Part shown: one piece after another, positions 1 to 11,956 of the stretch
Layout of the letters: every line of letters starts with the position of its first letter
Position numbering within the stretch: the first letter of the stretch is position 1
Source: Valencia hispanica
Taxonomy: Eukaryota; Chordata; Actinopteri; Cyprinodontiformes; Valenciidae
Direction of reading: 5' to 3'
DNA length: 64,000 nt
NCBI GenBank assembly: GCA_963556495.2
Contig: OY747701.1
Coordinates: 36,076,001-36,140,000, forward strand
Notes under the pieces: generated by a model
Databases searched by the model: none
Seen by the model: the letters and a program-made list of their open reading frames with translations, nothing else
Told to the model about the DNA's origin: nothing
Made by a program: the position numbers and the translations under genes

Positions 1-780
1 AGAGATCCACATTTCGGGTGGGGAAAATCTATTGAAAGGAGAATTAATAGTCATAAACACATTTGGTCTTAATTGAACAATAGCAAGAAGAAATCCATTA
101 CTAAAAGAAAACCATGAAAAAATAATTCTGCATTTTACCAAAAGCCAAATAGAGGACACAGCAAACAGGAGAAAGACAGTTCTCTGGCCAGATGAGATAC
201 ATTTTGAGCTTTTTGGCCAACATTCAAGATGTTACATTTGAAAAAAAAAAAAAAAAACATTGCACCATTGCTTCTGTAAAACATAGTGGTGGCAGAATCA
301 TGCTGCAGGGTCATTGTTTTGTATGACAGGAAAGATAAGTCAATGTTAATGAGAAGGTAGATGCGGTTAAAAACAGGGGGACCCTTGAAAAAAACCTGTT
401 AGAGGCTGCAAAATACTTGAGACTAGGTTAGATCATTCCATTTTCACAGGTTGGAATGGCCTACCTCTAAATCTTGTCAAGACTTTAAAATACATTGCAA
501 TGAACCTGACTGAGGTTTTTGCAAAAAGGAATTGGCAGAAATTTCCCTCAAAAGATTTGGAATAGAAACTGCAGTAAAAAGAGCTTCTGCAAACTATTAA
601 ATCTGCAGGTGGAGAGAACATCGTATCATAACATCATTTATCTTCCATTTCACAATTACGTATTACTTTGTGTTGCTCTTTGACAAAAAATCCCTTTAAA
701 ATATATAGGAATTCATGGTTGTTATGAGACAGAATGTGAAAAAGTTCAAGAGTTCAAAAGTAAATTTTTGCAAGGCACTG
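1..780 (+). mobile_element. Tc1-like transposon relic, 3' part, cut by window start
   Basis: Decayed Tc1/mariner-superfamily DNA transposon in plus orientation. Seen in the sequence: a degenerate transposase region from base 1 (AGAGATCCAC), the TCTGGCCAGATGAGA segment near 182 that corresponds to the catalytic WSDE region, and GTGGTGGCAGAATCATGCTG near 286, which matches the usual GGGSVM/W segment. The right terminal repeat ends in TTTGCAAGGCACTG followed by a TA at 781-782. A poly-A run at 241-257 and many indels break the frame, so no functional transposase remains. The 5' part lies outside the window. Related copies lie at 19120-19298, 32100-32582 and 42863-43650. Confidence 0.8.
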
Positions 781-782
781 TA

Positions 783-3157
783 GTTAAAACAGTTCAGACC
801 TTTGTGATGCAACATAAGGACTAAAAACTAGCTTAGCTATGAACCTTTTCTTGCTAAAAGGTCATATATTGATACCTGAGGGATTCTACTACTGGATAAC
901 AGCTGTACTGTATAAATATACACTGTCTTAACCTTCTGAGAAATCATGATAAAAGCAGCATTGTTTTAAGTCTTCTTCACAATCCAGCAACTCCTAATTA
1001 GCCCTTCCAATCAGCTTGCCTCTGTGGTGCACTGTTGGTGGTATGCAGTGAAATTAAATAGCACTTCTGAGGAGCACAGGGGAAGTGCTCTACATGCTCA
1101 GAGTGTGACGCTTTTTAATTCAAGGTCTCATTTAATTCCCTTGTAGTTGTGTGTGATTGAACATCTGGTCATGGCAATAGTTCTTTGTCAGTGTATCCAA
1201 TCACAGCCAGCAACACTGAACATTTCCAGCAAAACATATCTTATTGGTTGTCTGTGAGGCAGTGCAAAGCAGCATTTTGAATCTTTTATGGGATTTTGTG
1301 ACAAACAATCAGTAAACAGAGACATTACAAGATTTCATGTTTTGGACCAACGTGTTATAAATTTAAGAAAAGCCCATAAAAGTAGAGACCTGTATCACTT
1401 CCAGCAAGACAGTGTCTTAATTTTCCTCGTTACTTAAAATAAAAATTAATCACAATAAAAGGAAGCAGTTCTCAGCAGAAATGTTATGCTCTTCTTATGT
1501 GAAACCAAATCCTCTGCTGCGTTATGGAAAAGTGAGGCTTGGAATGAGTGCTAAGAAAACTGAGTCTACCCTGACACTGCGGCACACTAATGAAATCATG
1601 CAAACCGAAACCTCAAAACGGAGAGACACACACACCGCCTTTTATTGCTGCAACGCTCACCCAAGTCATATGTTCAATTGAACGTCCCGGTGCAGGCGGC
1701 GTATTCAGGAGAAGAGGCTTCTTGTCTGATCTGAGTAAAAGGATGGCAGACTATCTCCGAATCTGCAGCGCTTTAATGCTCTGGAGGCATTATGTTTTCT
1801 GCCAGGGTCAGATTGAGAACAGAGGGGAAGATATGTGTAATGCACTGAATCAGACGCTACTGTGGTTTGGTGCTAAACACACAGAGTGTGCTGAAGACAA
1901 AGCCAAAAGCGATAATTTTTACTTCATAAAGATACTCTGATAAAGAACAGGACAGAAATAAGCAGAAAGGCTTCTCTTTTTGTCTTGAAACAATGACGAC
2001 ATTGTGGGTCAAAACAGGATCTTGTTATCTTTGTTTGATATAGCTTTATGTATATATGAACAATCTTTGTCCTCTATAGGGATATGCATTCACATCACTT
2101 CTGGTTTGCTGGCCAGCTGATGTATTAAGGATTGAGTTGCTTAAAATCAGTAGTTAAACCTTTTTAGGAGGTAAATTGGCAACGTTTGGAACAACCTCAC
2201 AGCTCAGCAGACAGAGTAAGACTAAGGAAGCCTCGGGTTAATTAGATTTGTCCAACAACGCAACTCAGCCCTCTCCACTTCAAATATTTACGGATCACAC
2301 ATCAGAAAAACAGATATTTGAGACCTCTACAAGAGCTGACTGACACGAATTCCTGCACACTCCCACACACAAAGAGCCAGCAACACAAAGCGCAGATGGG
2401 AGAGAGAAATCAAAGTGCTGCAACAATCTCTCACATAAGCACCAATACACTCTCCATAGCACAAAATGCGTGCAAATGAATGTGGCTAAATTTAACAATC
2501 ATGTATCCCAGGAAGATGTGAAAAAACAATCTGGTTTGGAAGACATTTTCTCTAACTTTTGCCATGTGGAGGTATGTCCAGCACACATTTAACCTGTTGT
2601 TTGCTCTTTTCTAACATTCCTAACGATATCCTAATCCCCCGTGATTTCAAATCATTTGATCAATCTATATATTTCTTTTTATATGTCTATTTATTAATCT
2701 CTTTTCAAGATGTTGAAGACATGGTTTGGTCTTGCTCTGGGCAAACATCAAATACAGACTTGGATGGTTACGTTTTTATCCTAGCACAACATCTGGGATT
2801 TCAGCAGCTGTTTGAGCAGACAGTCAGAAGGGAAGCCATTTCTCCCTTTGTGTGCATGCACTTGGCTGTGTGTGACTATGTTTATGCTAATGACAGTGCA
2901 GGCATGTTGAAGAGTCCCGGTCGATTGCTTCTCTTTGTGATGGGTCAGAGAAGACCTCTGGTTTTCTGCAACCGCTATCATCACCTCAGGGACTCTCAGG
3001 GTTTCCTCTCAACTTCTGCTTTAAACCCTAAAGAACACAAAAGGGACATTGACAAATACTCTAAACAAGTAAATAAATTAGCACATAGATAAATGACTTT
3101 AAAAGTTAAGGAGGAGAAAATGCAACGTTAATTTAAAAACAAAATAAAGACTTGAAG
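783..3157. other. Gene-free stretch, no recognised repeat
   Basis: I see no recognisable exon or transposon. The block around 960-1290 has compact homeodomain-like cores (CCTAATTAGCCC) and could be conserved noncoding DNA, but this is only an impression. Open frames at 1481-1940 and 2559-3092 have no recognisable domain and no supporting splice context. Confidence 0.4.
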
Positions 3158-3187
3158 TTAAAGGGGCTATATGCAATTTTCTGAAAT

Positions 3188-3394
3188 TTAAACTCGCAAC
3201 TGACCCCATGTGGCCAAAAATGGAACTGCTCTTCCTTTCTGCTCGCTGTCGCAGCGCGCGCTCGTGCGCCGGTCGCTCTCAATATTCAACCTTTTTCGGG
3301 CACTTGTCAGGGGTTTAACTTTTTTAGTCTTATGTGGAGTTACTGTTGGTGTCAAAGCTGTCCTTGGTCTCTTCTGTGTATTCTCACAATCCAT
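3188..3394 (-). CDS. Small basic ORF inside TTAA element A
   Basis: An open frame of 68 codons starting MDCENTQKRPRT and rich in Lys/Arg and Thr, with a nuclear-localisation-like basic stretch (KTKKVK ... SARKR). I do not recognise a catalytic domain. The frame at 62509-62736 aligns without gaps at 53 of the 68 positions by hand count, so coding potential has survived in both copies. It is probably the N-terminal exon of the autonomous element's protein. It ends close to the terminal repeat, so the catalytic part is missing. No evidence of expression can be seen. Confidence 0.45.
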   Translation of the reverse strand: MDCENTQKRPRTALTPTVTPHKTKKVKPLTSARKRLNIESDRRTSARCDSEQKGRAVPFLATWGQLRV

Positions 3395-3462
3395 TGAACT
3401 GCTTGAAAGTGCTGACTACCGGTAGTGGCAGAGTGATCTAAAACATTTAACATGAACGCGCT

Positions 3463-3470
3463 TGACGTCA
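3463..3470. promoter_or_regulatory. CRE palindrome TGACGTCA in TTAA element A
   Basis: A perfect cAMP-response-element core (CREB/ATF site), 181 bp from the element's minus-strand 5' end and about 70 bp upstream of the small ORF. A matching core lies 182 bp from the inferred 5' end of the element at 50233-51482, which suggests it belongs to a transposon promoter. Confidence 0.4.
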
Positions 3471-5765
3471 CATCCGCAGACAAAATCGGACCGGACAGAA
3501 AATAGAAAAAACTGGATACAGCCTTATTGGTGCACCCACTGTGAGCTGACAAGGTGTCAGTATGATCATCAGGAGATGTTTGAGTCATAAATGGTCAAAT
3601 AAAAAGCCTATTGTTATGTTTATTTTGAGGGAAAAGTTGCATATAGCCCCTTTAAATGAAAAATAGGAAGAAAATGAGGAAGGACAGGGTTTTGTAAAGG
3701 CTGCCAGATGCCTGTTTGTAGGCTGAAAATAGGCCAGTCCAACCATCTTTCTTTGATGCTCTGCAAAGCCCCAAAAGACATTTTATTGTGGAAAGCATTC
3801 AGATCCACTTGGCTTTTGTGTCATCTCTGGATGCCACAGATTGTGCTCCATTGCTGTTTCCATAATTATCAGATGACAAAACCAATATCACAAATGTTAA
3901 GGACTGAATTTATTCTATCTAACCAAAACAAAATACAAAGAAAAAACGTTTCCAATACGTTCCTTAGTTAATTTCCTGCAAATATGCACAAGAACACATC
4001 AGATTTGACCTTTCACCTACTTCAAAGTCTGTACCTTACTCTCCTATCTAATATCCCTGTTGGACAATTTAGATATATTTTGACCTCTTTATGCATGCAG
4101 ACGGCAGCCCAAAATCTTCAAAAGACCTCAACAGTTGTTACTCTCAGAAAAACTCCTCTGTTAGTGCCGCTCTATATGTTAAATTTTCTCTCATTTGAAT
4201 TAACTTATTTTGGTTGCATAAACACTCAGAAAGTTTTGAAATGAAATAAGTTGTCATAAATTTAATCATTAAATAATGTTCCTAACTATGAAATTCAGCA
4301 GAATGATTGCATGTTTGAATCTGTGAAAACAGCCCTGTCATAAGACAGTTATTGTGACAACAGTAACAGATGAGTGATTTTCCTGGTCTCTCTGTAATCA
4401 AAGGACAGTGTTATTTTTTTTAAACTAAAATTATTCGTTTTTCTTTATTTAATATGACCAATTCTTTCCATACTTCCAAGTTAACTACTGATTTGATGAT
4501 TAGTACAATTTACTGCAAGAATCCCTGAACCAGATCATAAGTAAGTCAAGATCAAACTTGAGATTGGATTGTGTTTTTCTTTGCTTCATATGCTTAGCTA
4601 GACTATAATTTGTTTTATTCCTCCTTTCTTTGGACTTGGGCTCATTTATTCTTATTCAGTCATTTTTTTCAACCCATTCATCCTAAAGTGTACATTTTTA
4701 TTCCCTGCTCAAAAGTTGCACATCCATGACAAATATCTGTATTTCTAATACCACAAGCACTATTTTAATAATTTTTTTTGTATCCTAGTAAAGGGGATAT
4801 TTATGAGATTTTTTTAGGGTGGGTAAATATCAATATTTGTTACAGGGAAAAAGTTCATGTAGATTGTACACAGTACAAATAAAAAGGTTTCAATTCCATC
4901 TTTAAAAAAATAATTTCCAGATGAGTATTTCTTTGAGAATGATTCTAATAAAGCTCTAAACCGCTATCAAATCACAGTATAATATGATACTGACATTATT
5001 TCTACAAATATTTATCCTTATAAAGTGAGGAGAAGGATACCAGAGAGACTTTAATACAGACCGGCGAGGTCAACGGAAGTCTATATGCTTTTTTCTGGGT
5101 CCTGATGCCTGTTCTATGTGCCCTTAAGGATTTAAGTGTAACACAAAGGTATTACTCTAAAAGGAAATAGTACTGTTTACCAACAGAAACAACGTTTCAC
5201 CCAAAAACAGCAAAGGCACAATTGACATTTATCAAAGCTATTTGTGTTGCTGTCATTTTCTGGCTTCTGTTGTGATGTAGAGCATTGTGACACATATTGT
5301 TGGAATCTGTGCAGCCTCAGCTTTCATCTGATGTGTATTTTGTCCACGCAACATAAAGTTTCATAGTGATAGAAAGAAAGAAGTGAGAGTGTAGACATGG
5401 AGGTGATTCATGAAGTTTAATGTGTAATCATTAATTTAGTTATGTCATTTTTATTAGGGGCATGTAGAGAATGGATTACATGGTCTTGTAGGCCACGGTC
5501 TCCTGTTGAATTTGATTTGCAGCATCACTAAATTGTTCAGTAATGTGTACATTGTTTCTCACTTTGTATGCTAAGTGCTGTTGAAACTGCCCCACCCCCA
5601 CATACACATACAATTGGGTGACTCTTGTGTTGAAGACATGTCATCTTTTTCTGAATCCAACGTCCTCTAATTCCATTTGTTCTGACAACACTGCTGTGAA
5701 GCAGGGAAAGCTAAGACTGAGGTAACTGAATGGTCAGAGTAGAAATGCAAGTTGATTTAGAAGGT

Positions 5766-5796
5766 ATGCCCCTTAATCTGAAGCATTAAGGGGCAT
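5766..5796. repeat. 12-bp perfect hairpin
   Basis: Arms ATGCCCCTTAAT and ATTAAGGGGCAT are perfectly complementary around a 7-nt loop (CTGAAGC). No adjacent coding frame explains it. It could be a relic transposon end or a chance fold-back. Confidence 0.6.
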
Positions 5797-6524
5797 TAAG
5801 TTTTTCCAGTTCTATCCCTGGCAGGTCTGGTACCAGTAGAGACCAAGTCAAAATTAGGCTGCACCCTCTTTTCTTAGATTTTAGAAAGAGCAGTACACTT
5901 GAAAAATCTTAGACTTTAATCAGATTAGTTATAGTATTTTGGAGGGTTGGTTCCCTAGTCAAAAACCTTTATTCTGTAGTAGTTGCTGTAGAGTAAAATT
6001 AACATCAGTAGCTTTGATCTTCAGAGTTGTTCATTTGTTTGGCGTTAAATTGTAAATAAGTTATTCAATAATACATTTAGTTCTTGATTAATTAGCTGTT
6101 CTCGTGTACTGTTTTCAATTGAATTGATTGAAGTTTAATCATTCCTGAGTTGATCCTAAATAAATCCTAATTTTGAGAAACAAGCTAAAAATTTCAGATT
6201 TTCCCTTTAACGTGTGATAGAGAACATTCCGTGTAGTAGAAATGAATTGACCTCTCAAAATTAATTTTCACAAATTATGAGACTAAATGATTTTTAATAT
6301 GTTGTGGGTTTATGAATTGGTTTATGAACATTAGCATAGCTCAATGTAGCTTTCTCAAACCACTTGTATAATAGAGCCTCTTCATTCTGTTGACACTGAC
6401 CTGGTAAGTTGCTTAAATACTTGTGTCTGTTTGATATTGGGTGACACAACAGTTCTTTTGTTTCTGACGTCGACTGCCGTGTTATGCTGCCATTTGATCC
6501 AGAGAATGTTGTTTCTGTCACAGA

Positions 6525-6539
6525 GGGGGGGGGGGGGGG
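6525..6539 (+). repeat. Poly-G run (15 G)
   Basis: Uninterrupted homopolymer of 15 G. Length is likely to be polymorphic or misassembled. Confidence 0.85.
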
Positions 6540-7092
6540 AGCATTCTGCTTTTCAGTGAGTCTGCTTTGTCTGTTCAGGACCACACAGCCATTCAGTCTG
6601 GGACCATGGGACCCCCGAATCATTAGATGTAAGAGGTCTGCAAGATGCTTCATGCTCCCACCGCAGCCCACCTCTTTACATTGCTGATTTAGGCCCAATC
6701 ATATGCTGCCAGCTGACATGCTGATGAAACAATTATTAGCTTTTAGTGGAACAGGTATGTGCAAATATGTGAAAGGGCAATAGCCATGACGACCTGGTCA
6801 CTGTGTATGCTCGTGTGTGTGGAAGAATGAAAAGAAGATTTTCCTGGATCTAAAGCTCGTGCTTAATATATTGTTTAACTTTTTGTTTTTATCTGAAAAC
6901 ATTTAAATGTATGTTTTTGTGGTAAATAAACACAATAACATATACATCTGTACACATCACTACCTTATTGACTCATTCAGTTTCACATTCTCTCTTTCCA
7001 TCATGTAGTCAGTTGTTTTCACACATAAACCCACAGATCAGCATATTGACGCCATCTAGAGGGTTTTATTAGCACACCTTACACTCTGATGG

Positions 7093-7120
7093 TCCACATC
7101 TACAGTGTTGTAGATGTGGA
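7093..7120. repeat. 11-bp perfect hairpin with 6-nt loop
   Basis: Arms TCCACATCTAC and GTAGATGTGGA enclose the loop AGTGTT; pairing continues outward with one mismatch. Isolated in noncoding DNA. Confidence 0.6.
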
Positions 7121-7289
7121 TCAGACTAAAATCAATTAGCTTAATTGTGTGAACAGTGAATGTAATATATAAGGAAATGTAAAAAGTTGACTATATGATT
7201 TCAGACATTAAGGAAAAATATTCAAAACAACATTGATCTGTAGAAGAGCAATCAACCTCCTCATTAAATCGATAAATAACTGATTAACC

Positions 7290-7620
7290 AAAATCTTTGG
7301 AAGCTGAGATCAAATTCAATAGACATATTGAACTGTCGGTCCTCAAATAGAACCTGTCTGACTACATGAAGCTAAAAGATCTCAAAAAGCAACTCATCGT
7401 GCCCCAATTCTAAAGAATTTCTAAAGAAATTTAACAGCAAAAGTCCTTGAAATCTATCAGTCTGGAAAGGGTCACAAGGTTATTTATAAGGCTTTGGGAC
7501 TCCAGTGAGTGAGAGCCATTCTTTACACATGGAGAAAACATGGAATAGCTTTGAACTGGGAAGTCCGGCCTACCAAAATTACTCCAAGAGGGCATCAAAA
7601 ACCCAGTAAGATGTTGTAAA
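7290..7620 (+). mobile_element. Tc1-like transposon relic, 5' half
   Basis: Degenerate N-terminal part of a Tc1-like transposase region in plus orientation. Recognisable segments are the AACCTGTCTGACTACATGAAG leader near 7350, the ATCTATCAGTCTGGAAAGGG stretch near 7454 (first helix-turn-helix), GCTTTGGGACTCCAGTGAG near 7492, and GGGAAGTCCGGCC near 7558 before the GRP-like linker. Frameshifts are numerous and the catalytic half is absent. It appears to belong to the same family as the copies at 22976, 57440 and 62427. Confidence 0.65.
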
Positions 7621-9640
7621 GAGAAGATTAATATTTTAAAAAGCTTACTGTGCGGGTTTGGATATTGGATATTTCCTTGAGCTGCAGATTTAAAACAGCC
7701 TCACATGCGTTGGTCATGATCCATGTGGGGCGTTGTCAGTGGTGGGCATGTTAGACAGCAAAAATAACAAAAACAAATAGCTTTCATCTGGAAAGCTGTT
7801 AAAGTTTGATGATACTTTGGCTCCCAAAGCCAGACACAGTTCATTTTCCATCCATCAGTCCCGCCGTGTCTGAAATAACAAAACTCTAAAAGTAAATCTG
7901 AGCAAAGAGAAGAACTGGAAACCATGTTCTATTAATAGATACAGGGGAGAATTACACAATAAATCCTGTAATAATAGTAAGAAAAAGGAATAATCTGTAG
8001 TCATGTCATCTGTAGTTTTCCATTGTGCATCTGACACAGCATTTTGGCAGCAGCCACAACACAAAATGTGTTGAAGCATTTTAGGGCCCAGATGCCCTCC
8101 TTGCAGACATCAAATGAGTCACCTCTCAGTGCCTTCCTGCGTCGCAGCTCCACTCCCGCAGCAAGGTTTCCTCACCAGTACTCCTTTTTCCGCAAAGGAA
8201 CCGAGATGCAAGTTCTGAGATGTGTGGGGTCAAAAGGAAGTGGCCTACGTGAGTCTTATTAAGGACCAATTTAGAGAAGTCAGGATCTCTCCTGTCTGGA
8301 GGAACAATGGAAAAATCAGAGCCAAAATCTTTCAGTCATTTAATTAGGATCACAGTCTCAGCAGAATCTTGCACACCTGAAAATAGAAAATTATTCTCTA
8401 CTTTGATAACTTTGGAAGTCTTGGTACACCTACAAGCTTTAATCTCTTTCTTGAATGGCGAGTAAGAAACGATCTGATTTATACTAATACTAATATTAAT
8501 TATAATCATAATAATTAGTTAATTAATTGCGTATATTAATTTATATGCAAAAAGTAATTATTTCAAAGTATTCTGGTAAGAATTATTGCAATTTTTACAT
8601 CACATGTTTCCAAAATTGTGTGAAAATATATCTCACAATTATTGTGTCTCACTTTTGACAAATTATTTTACAGAATGAAGGTCTGAATGGTGAGGACTAA
8701 TGTCACAGTACAGGAAGGACAGAGTCTGTGTTAGTCCTTCTGCCAGACAGACAGCTATATTTCACTGTTCAATGACCTTTACCAACTCCTCGCTCTGCAT
8801 TAAGTGTCCAGCTCTCCCCTGAAAGTCTCTGTCCCCAGACTCGTCATATCTGAGACCAGACCTCAACAAAATTCACCCACCACATTCCACCTTTGCAGAC
8901 TATTTCCAGTTCTTTTCCTCCAACATGCAGCCATGACCCCAAATGGCTGCCCCGGACCTTTCCTGTCCAGACACTAAACCACACCGTGTCCTTGTCCAGC
9001 TTGACCCCTAGACAAAAACTGTCAACATCTGCAAAGTTCAGAACTACTAAGCTTTTCTTAAATAATCATTCTTGTATCACTGGGGTATTTGTATGTAAAA
9101 CCCAAAATGATCTCAAACAAAATGTTGTGGATTCAAATATTATCACTGGCATTCCTCCAGTTATTTCTCATATATTCTTAAAACACCAGAAAATCTTTCT
9201 CCTAAAAAAACAAAAACAAAGAAAAAGCAGGAAAAAAACAGAAAACTATGACGTTCCTAAGAATGTTGCCTGACTTGAACACAACTGAATGCTTTGGGAG
9301 TAATTTATAAACAAAAACTGCATAACACAACACCTTAAGCCCAGAGCAGCTGAGAAATACCTCTGATGAGCAGCTCTCTGGACATTTCTGCAACACCAAC
9401 CGGTTGGAGATTTTTATGGACCCTCAACCTAACAAAAAGGGAAATTTAAAATATAACTAAATACTAGCTTTACCAAGATCTCTAAAATCCAAACTGTTAG
9501 AGTAATATTTGTCTGGCACTGCTGCAGAAGCAACTAACGTGCCATTGTTTTTTGTCTATAATCTGTTATTTCAGAGCTGTCATTGTTAATCACAGCTGTG
9601 ATAGCATCACAAAGGGCAGGAGGACAGATCACACTCACCT
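7621..9640. other. Gene-free stretch
   Basis: No recognisable gene or repeat. The open frame at 8893-9273 has no identifiable domain. The AT-rich patch at 8480-8660 is low complexity. Confidence 0.4.
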
Positions 9641-10153
9641 ATATCATTGACATGGTAGCTGCTGAAGGAGCCCTGTGACAGCAGACCCTGAACTAAACTC
9701 CACCAGGGCCTGCAATGAATTTGCCAGCTTTCTTACTGAAAATATGTTGAAGATTAGAGGATCGATCTGTAAATCTGTACCAAACAAACTAACAATGTCA
9801 TTCCCCCTCAACACCAATGTAGAGAAAATGTCTGAATTCCAAAAGTAAACCAAACAAACTTTGAAGAAATCATTAACCAATTAAGCTCCTCCTCTTGTTG
9901 CCTTGATGTCCTATCCACAGTTTTTCTAAACAAAGTTTTCCCAGTCATTAAGTCTGAATTGATTCAAATAGTTGTCAGGTCTCTTCTCACAGGCTTTGAA
10001 AACAGCAGTTATTAAACCACTACTGAAGAAGAATAACCTGGACAACATGTTAATGCAGAACTACAGACCAATCTCTGATCTTCAATTCTTTAGTAAGATT
10101 ATTGAAAAAGCTGTGTTTCAACAGTTAAATAGCTAACGACCAACCGTTTTGAT

Positions 10154-11116
10154 ATGTTTCAGTCTGGTTTCCATTCTCACCACAGCACTGAGACTGCCCT
10201 CGTCAATGTTTTCAATTACATTTGCATAAATACAGACTGTGGTACAACCACAGTGCTGGTTCTGTTGGACCTCAGTGCAGCATTTGACACTGTTGATCAT
10301 GATATTTTATTGGAACGACTGGATAGCTGGGTCGGACTCTCTGGTACACTACTTGGCTGGTTTGAATCCTACCTAAAGAACAGGGACTTCTATGTTTCAA
10401 TAGGAAACTTTTCATCAGAACGAACAGAAATCACATGTGGGGTGCCCCAGGGCTCCCTCCTGGGGCCCCTCTTATTTAATATCTACATGCTCCCACTAGG
10501 CAAGATTATAGCAACCAATAACATTAGCTACCATAACTACGCGGATGACACTCAGCTCTACATTACAATGTCACCAGGTGACTCTGAACCCATTCAAATC
10601 CTAAATCAATGCACTGACCAAATAAATGGATGGATGTGCCATAACTTTCTCCAGCTGAATAGAAACAAAACTGAAGTGATTATTTTTGGACCCAAGGAGG
10701 AACGATCAAGAGTCAGCACACAGCTTAAATTAATACAGCTAGAAACTACTGAGCAAGCTCGAAACCTAGGTGTAGTAATGGACTCAGACCTGAACCTCCA
10801 GGGTCACATAAAGGCAATAACAAGGTCAGCGTTCTATCACCTGAAGAACATTTCTAGGATTAAACGACTGATGTTGCAACACGACCTAGAAAAACTCATC
10901 CATGCGTTTATCTTTAGTCGGATTGATTACTGCAACAGCATCTTCACAGGTCTGCCTAAAAAGTCAATCAGACAGCTGCAGCTGATCCAGAACGCTGCCG
11001 CTCGCGTCCTCAGTAGAACCAGGAAAGTAGAGCACATCCCCCCAGTTCTAAAGTCTTTACACTGGCTCCCCGTAGCTCAAGAGAGTAGACTTCAAAATAC
11101 TGTTACTAGTTTATAA
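10154..11116 (+). pseudogene. LINE reverse transcriptase, long open fragment
   Basis: A 320-codon open frame with clear reverse-transcriptase motifs: [11 protein letters not shown] (motif A, residues about 37-47, first catalytic Asp), GVPQGS (motif B, about 96-101) and YADD (motif C, residues 129-132, paired catalytic Asp). It copies element RNA into DNA at the target site in autonomous relatives. All three catalytic aspartates are present. The frame is broken on both sides: upstream, a stop and frameshift near 10133-10150 separate it from the NYRPISDL segment, and downstream, a frameshift near 11085 separates it from the C-terminal part. The ATG used is internal and not the family's natural start. 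One copy this open suggests a fairly recent insertion. Confidence 0.85.
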
Positions 11117-11369
11117 ATCATTACATGGCTTAGCACCAAAATATGTTGAAGACCTGTTGTCATGGTACCAACCACCAAGACCACTAAGGTCCTTCAACTC
11201 TAGCCTACTAAACATCCCTAGACTCAGAACTAAATATGGAGAAGCCGCTTTCAGTTTCTATGCTCCCCTTATCTGGAACAGACTTCCTGACGAGTGTAGA
11301 GCTGCTGAAACTCTGAACTGCTTTAAATCGAGACTAAAAACCCATCTGTTTAGAATTGCCTTTGAGTAA
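11085..11369 (+). pseudogene. LINE ORF2 C-terminal fragment, frameshifted
   Basis: Reads [18 protein letters not shown], continues through LRSFNSSLLNIPRLRTKYGE and ends SRLKTHLFRIAFE, the usual C-terminus of L2/Rex1-group proteins. It is in a different frame from the reverse transcriptase upstream; a single small indel near 11080-11090 would account for the shift. The stop at 11367-11369 is about 210 bp before the A-rich tail. Confidence 0.8.
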
Positions 11370-11956
11370 ATGCTTGATGTCAAATGTATGAAATGTGTTC
11401 ATGCTCTTGCTTCTTTTTTTATCTTTCTCTTGCTTTATTGTGTATCATGTGTAATGTGTTTTTCTTTTATGTGTTTTTTTTTTAAATCACCAAATCATGT
11501 AGAGCACCTTGAATTACCGTGCTGTTGAAAGTTTGCTACACAAATAAAATTGCCTTGCCTTGAAAAAAATAAATAAAATCTTTCTCCTGAGTTTTTTGCC
11601 CACCCAGCCATCAAGATTTCTGAAGGCTTGCAGGGTTCCTGTGATAGGGTGAAAAATCCAGCTTCTTCCCCTATGAGATAAAAGCCAGATGCAAAGAGAA
11701 TGCAGCCCAAGCTACCTGTCATTCGTTATCATAAATGTGGTATTAAACGAGGGAGATAAGCGTTGAAAGAAGAGGAGGCAGGGTGCCGAGGATTACCGCT
11801 GCACAGGAGGGTGGTGTGTTGTAAGCGAGCAGATGGTGCTGTGCGGCCCTGATTGGCCTGATCCTTCTGACAGCTGCACTGGATCCTCGGTGGAGGTGAG
11901 CTTGGACTCACAGAACATCTTGTCTTTCCAGTGGAAACAATGACCTTGTCTTTCCC

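Larger units (their letters stand above)
3162..3651 (-). mobile_element. TTAA-flanked non-autonomous DNA transposon (Kolobok-like), copy A
   Basis: A 490-bp element bounded on both sides by TTAA (3158-3161 and 3652-3655) with 15-bp perfect terminal inverted repeats AGGGGCTATATGCAA. TTAA duplication is known for piggyBac and Kolobok elements. The AG-starting ends fit Kolobok better than piggyBac, whose ends usually start with CC; this assignment is inference. On the minus strand it holds a leader of about 250 bp with a CRE palindrome, then a 68-codon open frame (3394 to 3188) ending 26 bp inside the far end. That layout looks like a first coding exon fused to the 3' end by internal deletion. 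The half from the ATG to the 3' end recurs at 62508-62741. Confidence 0.75.
3656..7289. other. Gene-free A+T-rich stretch
   Basis: No recognisable exon or transposon apart from the small hairpins and poly-G run listed separately. The minus-strand frame at 6294-6698 is open mainly because it reads through the poly-G run as proline and shows no domain I recognise. Confidence 0.4.
9644..11580 (+). mobile_element. 5'-truncated LINE, L2/Rex1 (CR1-like) group
   Basis: Non-LTR retrotransposon in plus orientation. The left end starts in the linker upstream of the reverse transcriptase, so the endonuclease is lost, the usual outcome of target-primed reverse transcription. Coding traces begin near 9690 (for example FASFLTENM-like, then NYRPISDL near 10057). 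The reverse transcriptase follows at 10154-11116 and the C-terminal region at 11085-11369. The 3' end at about 11497-11580 has the AGAGCACCTTGAATTACC segment, AATAAAATTGCC and a short A-rich tail, as in fish L2/Rex1 elements. I cannot choose firmly between L2 and Rex1 by eye. Confidence 0.85.

Noticed and set aside
2559..3092. 177-codon open frame, the longest outside transposons
   Set aside because: No recognisable domain, signal or family; a frame this long can occur by chance in 64 kb read in six frames, and no splice or promoter context supports it.
3162..3651. piggyBac assignment for the TTAA elements
   Set aside because: TTAA flanks fit, but the ends start AG rather than CC, and a sister element carries a THAP-like exon, which favours Kolobok. 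Not fully excluded.
6294..6698. 134-codon minus-strand frame with a proline run
   Set aside because: The proline run is the poly-G tract read backwards; no domain recognised.
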